Of a stretch of 64,000 nucleotides of DNA, positions 60,069 through 64,000 are shown in pieces. This DNA comes from Nocardia inohanensis NBRC 100128. Its GTDB lineage: Bacteria; Actinomycetota; Actinomycetes; Mycobacteriales; Mycobacteriaceae. The position numbers and the translations under genes are program-made. The notes beneath the pieces are model-generated. The model was not told where the DNA came from. It ran no database searches and was given only the letters and a program-made list of their open reading frames with translations. The stretch covers positions 40,349 to 104,348 of the forward strand of contig NZ_BDBK01000022.1 in assembly GCF_001612945.1 (NCBI RefSeq), read 5' to 3'. Within the stretch, counting starts at the first letter, position 1. The number at the start of each line of letters is the position of its first letter.

Positions 60069-61988
60069 GTGAGCGATCACCATCATCACCACCACGACCA
60101 CTCCGGACCCATCGCCATCGGCGCTACCGCCGCGCGCGTGGTGGTCGGGTTGCTGGTCGCCATCGGCGTGCTCGTGCTGGCCGGGGCGGTGTGGCTGTGG
60201 CCGAGTGCGCAGCATGTCGATATCCCGTTGCCGATGCAGAACGCGGGCGGTGGCGCGGTGCAGACCGAAGCGGGCACGGTGATCAGCGAGGACTTCGGGG
60301 CGTGCGGCAGCCCGTCGATCGGGAAGGTGTTCCCGGACGAACCGCAGGCGCCGCGCAACAACTCCTACAGCTGCGATCGCAGCATCGTGGCCATCGAATC
60401 CGGGCCGCACCAGGGCAACAAGACGCTGCTCGAGATCGCCAAGGGGCCGGGGCAGCCCGAGCTGCACCAGGGCGACAAGATCCGCATCGTGCGGCAAGCG
60501 GATCCCAATGGGACGCCGATGTATTCGTTCGAGGATTACGCGCGCGGGTTCCCGCTGACCGTCATCGCGATCGTGTTCGCGGTGGTGATCATCGTGGTGG
60601 CGCGCTGGCGCGGGTTGCGGGCGCTGCTCGGGCTGGTGTTCGCCTTCGGCGTGCTGGTGGTCTTCCTGCTGCCGGCGCTGCTGGACGGCAAGCCGGCCAT
60701 ACCGGTCGCGCTGGTGTCGGGAGCGCTGATCCTCTACGCGGTGTTGTACCTCGCGCACGGGGTGAATCTGCGCACCAGCTCGGCCCTGCTCGGCACCCTG
60801 ACCTCGATGGTGCTGGCGGCGGTGCTGTCCTGGGTGACCTTGAAGATGACGCATCTGACGGGGCTCTCGGAGGAGCAGAACACCAATGTCGCGACCTACC
60901 TCCAGCATGTCAGCATTACCGGATTGCTGTTGGCGGGCTTCATCATCGGTTCGCTGGGCGTGCTCAACGACGTGACCATCACGCAGGCGTCGGCCGCGTT
61001 CGAGCTGGCGGCGCTGGACGAGAAGGCTACGCGCCGAAGCATTTTCGCGGCTGCCATGCGCGTCGGGCGCGACCACATCGCCAGTACGGTGTACACCCTG
61101 GTGCTCGCCTACGCGGGTGGCGCGCTGCCGCTGCTGCTGCTGTTCAGCGTGGCCGGGCGGTCCATTCGCGATGTGCTCACCGGTGACGCGGTCGGCATCG
61201 AGATCGCGCGGTCGGCGGTCGGCGGTATCGCTCTGGCCATGTCGGTGCCGCTGACCACCATCATCGCCGTCATGCTGGCCCGGCCCTTCGGCTCCCGCCC
61301 CGCACCCGCGGCCCCCCGGAAACGCCCGGCCGCCAAGGCCGGTGCGCGCACCGGTGCCCGCGCGACCGGCGGCCGTCCCGGTGCCCGGCCCGCCACCCGC
61401 GGGACCGGAACCGATACCGACACGGACCTGAGCCTGGCCGACCGAGGCACTCCGGAATCGCCCACCGTGCCCCGCACCGCCACCGTCGCGCCGCCCGGCC
61501 CGCGAATCACCTTGCAGCCCAACCTCCCCCGTGGCGAGTCGAGCCCCTACACCCCGCACACGGGTGAGGTTCCGATCCAGCCGTATTCCGGTGAGTCGCC
61601 CTTCCGGCCGCACACCGGTGAGATGCCGAGCCAACCGCAAACCGGCGAGCCGCCCAGCCAACCACGCCCCGGCGGAATGCCGTTCCAGCCGCGCACCGGT
61701 GAAATGCCTTTGCCGCCGCGGACGGGTGATTACCCTGCGCCGTATTCCGGTGCGGCAGAAGGTGCTTGGGGACAACCGGCAGAGCCGCAGCGGGACTGGT
61801 TCGGCGCCGACCCGCAGCAGTCCGCTTGGCAGGGCGACCCGGGGCAGCCGGAACCGTCCGGGTGGCAAGGTGAATCAGAGTGGCAGCAAGAAGCCGGGCG
61901 GCCGCGGGAGCCGGAGTGGGAGGACCCGGCCGACTGGCCGGAGACGCCGCCCGATCCGCCGCGCGGCAGGCACTCCCGGCCCGAGTAG
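60069..61988 (+). CDS. YibE/F-family membrane protein with repetitive tail
   Basis: 639 residues, GTG start. A native HHHHHHDH at residues 4-11, one helix (VVVGLLVAIGVLVLAGAVWLW), an extracytoplasmic OB-like part (about 40-150), then seven to eight helices with AGFIIGSLGVLNDVTITQASAAFEL, the YibE/F signature. The last ~220 residues are polar: Ala/Arg/Gly, then about seven 9-10-residue units (P-x-x-H-T-G-E-M-P type), then Gln/Trp/Glu/Pro-rich sequence. Function unknown; transport is plausible. Confidence 0.85.
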   Translation: MSDHHHHHHDHSGPIAIGATAARVVVGLLVAIGVLVLAGAVWLWPSAQHVDIPLPMQNAGGGAVQTEAGTVISEDFGACGSPSIGKVFPDEPQAPRNNSYSCDRSIVAIESGPHQGNKTLLEIAKGPGQPELHQGDKIRIVRQADPNGTPMYSFEDYARGFPLTVIAIVFAVVIIVVARWRGLRALLGLVFAFGVLVVFLLPALLDGKPAIPVALVSGALILYAVLYLAHGVNLRTSSALLGTLTSMVLAAVLSWVTLKMTHLTGLSEEQNTNVATYLQHVSITGLLLAGFIIGSLGVLNDVTITQASAAFELAALDEKATRRSIFAAAMRVGRDHIASTVYTLVLAYAGGALPLLLLFSVAGRSIRDVLTGDAVGIEIARSAVGGIALAMSVPLTTIIAVMLARPFGSRPAPAAPRKRPAAKAGARTGARATGGRPGARPATRGTGTDTDTDLSLADRGTPESPTVPRTATVAPPGPRITLQPNLPRGESSPYTPHTGEVPIQPYSGESPFRPHTGEMPSQPQTGEPPSQPRPGGMPFQPRTGEMPLPPRTGDYPAPYSGAAEGAWGQPAEPQRDWFGADPQQSAWQGDPGQPEPSGWQGESEWQQEAGRPREPEWEDPADWPETPPDPPRGRHSRPE

Positions 61989-62038
61989 CGATATCGCGCC
62001 GGGGCATCGACTGGCGGGTAACCGATTTCGAGTGGGCT

Positions 62039-62800
62039 TCAGCTCGCGGCGGCGGCCTCGAGCAAGGCCGCGACACCCGTCGGATCGGTGGCGAAATGAT
62101 CGAAGCCGCTCGGCACGCTCGATTCGGCGAACGACACCTCGTTCTCCGGTTGCGGCGGCAGTCCCGGGACCGGAAGTCGCACGGCCGCATGCAGATCCCG
62201 CACGCCGGTCAATTCCAGGACCCGGCGGGCATTGTCGGCGCGCAGGCCCCCGCAGGCCATCACGTCGATGCGGCCCGCGGCCAGGTTCACCAGGCGCGCG
62301 ATCAGGGGCGCGCCGTCCAGCACCGACAGCTGCCGGCCGGAGGTGAGCAGGCGGGTGAACCCGAGGTCGAGCAGGGTGTCGAAGCCGCTGTAAGGATCGG
62401 TGCAGATATCGAAGGCCCGATGGAAGGTGGCCTGCATGCCCTCGGCGGCGGCCAGCAGTTCGGTATTGGCGGCGCGATCCACATTGCCCTCCGCGTCCAG
62501 CACGCCGAAGACCACGCCGTGCGCGCCCAGCCGTCGCGACCACTCGATATCCGAGCGGATCAGCGCGACCTCCTCGGGCGAATAGCGGAAGTCACCGGTG
62601 CGCGGCCGAATCAGCACGTGCACCTCGGTATTCGAGACCGCGCCCACGGCCGCCTCGATGAGCGCGGGGGAGGGGGTGAGGCCGCCGCCGGAGAGCCCGG
62701 TGCCGAGTTCGACGCGGGTCGCCCCCGCTGCGTCCGCGATCCGGACCCCGGCGAGGTTCTCCACGGCGATCTCGACCCTTACCGGCTGCGCATCCGTCAT
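62039..62800 (-). CDS. cutC: CutC family protein
   Basis: 253-residue TIM barrel of the CutC family, historically linked to copper homeostasis although enzymatic roles have since been suggested. Motifs: VEIAVENLAGVRIADAAGATRVELG near the start in segments, VLIRPRTGDFRYS, GVVFGVLD, FHRAFD, LTSGRQ, and MACGGL. ATG at 62800. Ends 50 bases after the YibE/F stop (convergent). Confidence 0.9.
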   Translation of the reverse strand: MTDAQPVRVEIAVENLAGVRIADAAGATRVELGTGLSGGGLTPSPALIEAAVGAVSNTEVHVLIRPRTGDFRYSPEEVALIRSDIEWSRRLGAHGVVFGVLDAEGNVDRAANTELLAAAEGMQATFHRAFDICTDPYSGFDTLLDLGFTRLLTSGRQLSVLDGAPLIARLVNLAAGRIDVMACGGLRADNARRVLELTGVRDLHAAVRLPVPGLPPQPENEVSFAESSVPSGFDHFATDPTGVAALLEAAAAS

Positions 62801-62919
62801 ACCTTGCAGTATGGGCGAAACTTCCGCACTTCGTTTGCCTGGGATTAGCGGAATCGCTCTGACCAGGTCGGGAGGCGGGCGGCCGGTGCAGGAGATCCGC
62901 ATCGTTCCGGGCGAACGAG

Positions 62920-62953
62920 AAGGGCGGCGCTACCTGGTGGTAGCGCCGCCCTT
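62920..62953 (-). terminator. Terminator downstream of the last gene
   Basis: AAGGGCGGCGCTACC / GGTAGCGCCGCCCTT, 15-bp arms, TGGT loop, between cutC and the gene ending at 62995. Confidence 0.8.
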
Positions 62954-62994
62954 CGTCGTACTCGGTTTTCCGATCTTTCGATCCGAGGGACCGG

Positions 62995-64000
62995 CTAGCT
63001 CTTGCGCCCCGGGGACTTGGCGTTGGACTTGAAGCCCAGGCCACCCGGCTTGGCGGCGGGCGGCGGCGGGGTGCTGCCGTTGCCCTCCGACGTGCCGTTG
63101 GTCTCCGATGCGGCCGGAGCCGACTCGGCGGGAGCCTCGGCGGCCGGGGCCGCGGGGGCTGCGGTTGCCGGCGCTTCGGTGGCCGGAGCCTTGGCGCCCG
63201 GAGCCTTCGGGCCGGGGCGCTTGAGACCGGACTTCATGGCCAGACCCTTGGCCGCGATGGTCGGCTTGGCTTCGGCCGGAGCCGATGCGGCCGGAGCCGA
63301 ATCAGCGGGCGCCGCAGCGGTTTCCGGGGCGGCGGCCGGCGCCGGCGCGGATTCCGCCGGAGCCGCGGCGGCCTCGGCCGGAGCGGCCTTGGCACCCGGG
63401 GCCTTGCCGGCGCCCTTCATCGCGAGACCGCCGGGCTTGGCGCCCGGGGCCTTGAGTCCGCCCTTCATGGCGAGCCCGCCCGGCTTGGCGGCCGGGGTCG
63501 CCGGAGCCGTGTCTTCGGACGCGGCCTCGGCCGGAGCCGTGGAGGGCTCGGCGGCGGTGGGCTCGGCGGCCGGGGCAGCCTTCGCGCCCGGAGTCTTCAA
63601 GCCGCCCTTCATGGCCAGGCCGCCCGGCTTGGCGCCGGGAGCCTTGAGCCCGCCCTTCATGGCCAGACCCTTGGCCGGAGCCGGAGTGCCTTCGGCCGGA
63701 GCTTCGGCGGCAGCCGGAGCTTCGGCGGCAGCCGGAGCGGCGGCAGCGGATTCCGCAGGCGCGGCAGCGGGCTTGGCACCGGGGGCTTTCAGGCCGCCCT
63801 TCATACCCAGGCCCTTGCCGCCACCCGGCGGCTTCAAGCCACCCTTCATGCCCAGACCGCCACCGGCCGGAGCGGCCTTCGGCTCGGCCGCCGGGGCCGG
63901 AGCCTCGGCGACAGCGGCTTCGGCCTTGGCCGGCTCCGGCTCGGAAACCGGTTCGGGCTCTTCGATCTTCGGCTGCTGGATGACCTTCAGGTTCTCGGTG
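62995..64000 (-). CDS. C-terminal part of a protein with Lys-Gly repeats in an Ala/Pro tail
   Basis: Open from the window edge to the stop at 62995, at least 334 residues; the start is outside. Eight units of the type GLAMKGGLKAPGAK (variants GLGMKGGLKPPGG, GLAMKSGLKRPGPK, GLGFKSNAKSPGRK) are spaced by acidic Ala/Pro/Glu linkers. Beside aspC in M. tuberculosis is Rv0338c, a large Fe-S reductase; nocardial homologues are recalled to carry such tails, so this may be its end. The visible part has no catalytic motif. Confidence 0.6.
   Translation of the reverse strand, partial: TENLKVIQQPKIEEPEPVSEPEPAKAEAAVAEAPAPAAEPKAAPAGGGLGMKGGLKPPGGGKGLGMKGGLKAPGAKPAAAPAESAAAAPAAAEAPAAAEAPAEGTPAPAKGLAMKGGLKAPGAKPGGLAMKGGLKTPGAKAAPAAEPTAAEPSTAPAEAASEDTAPATPAAKPGGLAMKGGLKAPGAKPGGLAMKGAGKAPGAKAAPAEAAAAPAESAPAPAAAPETAAAPADSAPAASAPAEAKPTIAAKGLAMKSGLKRPGPKAPGAKAPATEAPATAAPAAPAAEAPAESAPAASETNGTSEGNGSTPPPPAAKPGGLGFKSNAKSPGRKS

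Noticed and set aside
61501..61750. Repeated units near the YibE/F 3' end as a DNA repeat array
   Set aside because: Repeats are in frame and diverged at DNA level; better explained as protein tail repeats.
1..64000. Search for insertion sequences, phage genes, CRISPR arrays or rRNA
   Set aside because: No transposase, integrase, Cas, phage structural gene, repeat-spacer array or rRNA segment was seen.

Overview
The window is high-GC actinobacterial DNA. Gene content and order match the mycolic-acid bacteria (Mycobacteriales), most likely a Nocardia or a close relative. The first ~25 kb follows, with gaps, the Mycobacterium tuberculosis order Rv0206c (mmpL3) - Rv0207c - trmB - Rv0209/Rv0210 - pckA - Rv0223c - Rv0224c - Rv0225 - Rv0226c - Rv0227c - Rv0228 - aftD - Rv0236A. 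Later blocks match fadA2/fabG4/htdX, Rv0238, lpqI, fadE5, tRNA-Gly/dcd, Rv0312 and aspC. These correspondences are recalled family knowledge; no search was run.

Layout. 1-9 kb: N-terminal part of MmpL3, a NYN-domain protein and TrmB in one leftward, overlapping operon, then a lipase, two Rv0209/Rv0210-like genes and GTP-dependent PEP carboxykinase. 9-25 kb: aldehyde dehydrogenase, two tiny unknown genes, then an envelope-lipid block (Rv0224c-like methyltransferase, glycosyltransferase, polytopic membrane protein, flippase-like protein, DUF3068/PgfA, TmaT-like acyltransferase, AftD, DUF2613). In relatives several of these act with MmpL3 in exporting and maturing trehalose mycolates, and AftD builds arabinan. 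25-29 kb: isochorismate synthase, universal stress protein, a short unknown protein with an ADP-ribosylglycohydrolase, and an odd tRNA. 29-36.5 kb: a divergent fatty-acid cluster (fadA2 / fabG4-htdX) that shares a palindrome with the nearby TetR gene, a DUF5685 protein with a cysteine-dense tail, and the lipoprotein glycosidase LpqI. 36.5-51 kb: a secreted protein coupled to a lipase-fold protein lacking its catalytic serine, 6-phosphogluconate dehydrogenase, a VanW protein, a diguanylate cyclase, FadE5, hydrolases and methyltransferase, a DUF4185 (GH183-like) secreted protein, an enoyl-CoA hydratase/hydrolase pair and a MazEF-type pair. 51-64 kb: small lipoprotein, tRNA-Gly(CCC), a cytochrome oxidase subunit I, dcd, an Hsp70-like protein, a second copy of the short unknown protein beside an XRE regulator, aspC, a 6C-type structured RNA, a YibE/F membrane protein, CutC, and the end of a protein with an Ala-rich, lysine-repeat tail.

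Most notable non-textbook signals: (1) a ~130-bp intergenic element present three times (40.7, 44.3 and 59.9 kb), with a conserved hairpin and a conserved start-like reading frame; (2) a tRNA with an alanine GGC anticodon but no G3:U70 identity pair and a C1:G72 acceptor end; (3) a TetR operator pair linking fadA2/fabG4-htdX to their probable regulator; (4) a lipase-fold pseudoenzyme encoded in an overlapping pair with an unknown secreted partner; (5) a 19-cysteine tail on a DUF5685 protein. I saw no insertion sequence, phage, CRISPR array or rRNA.
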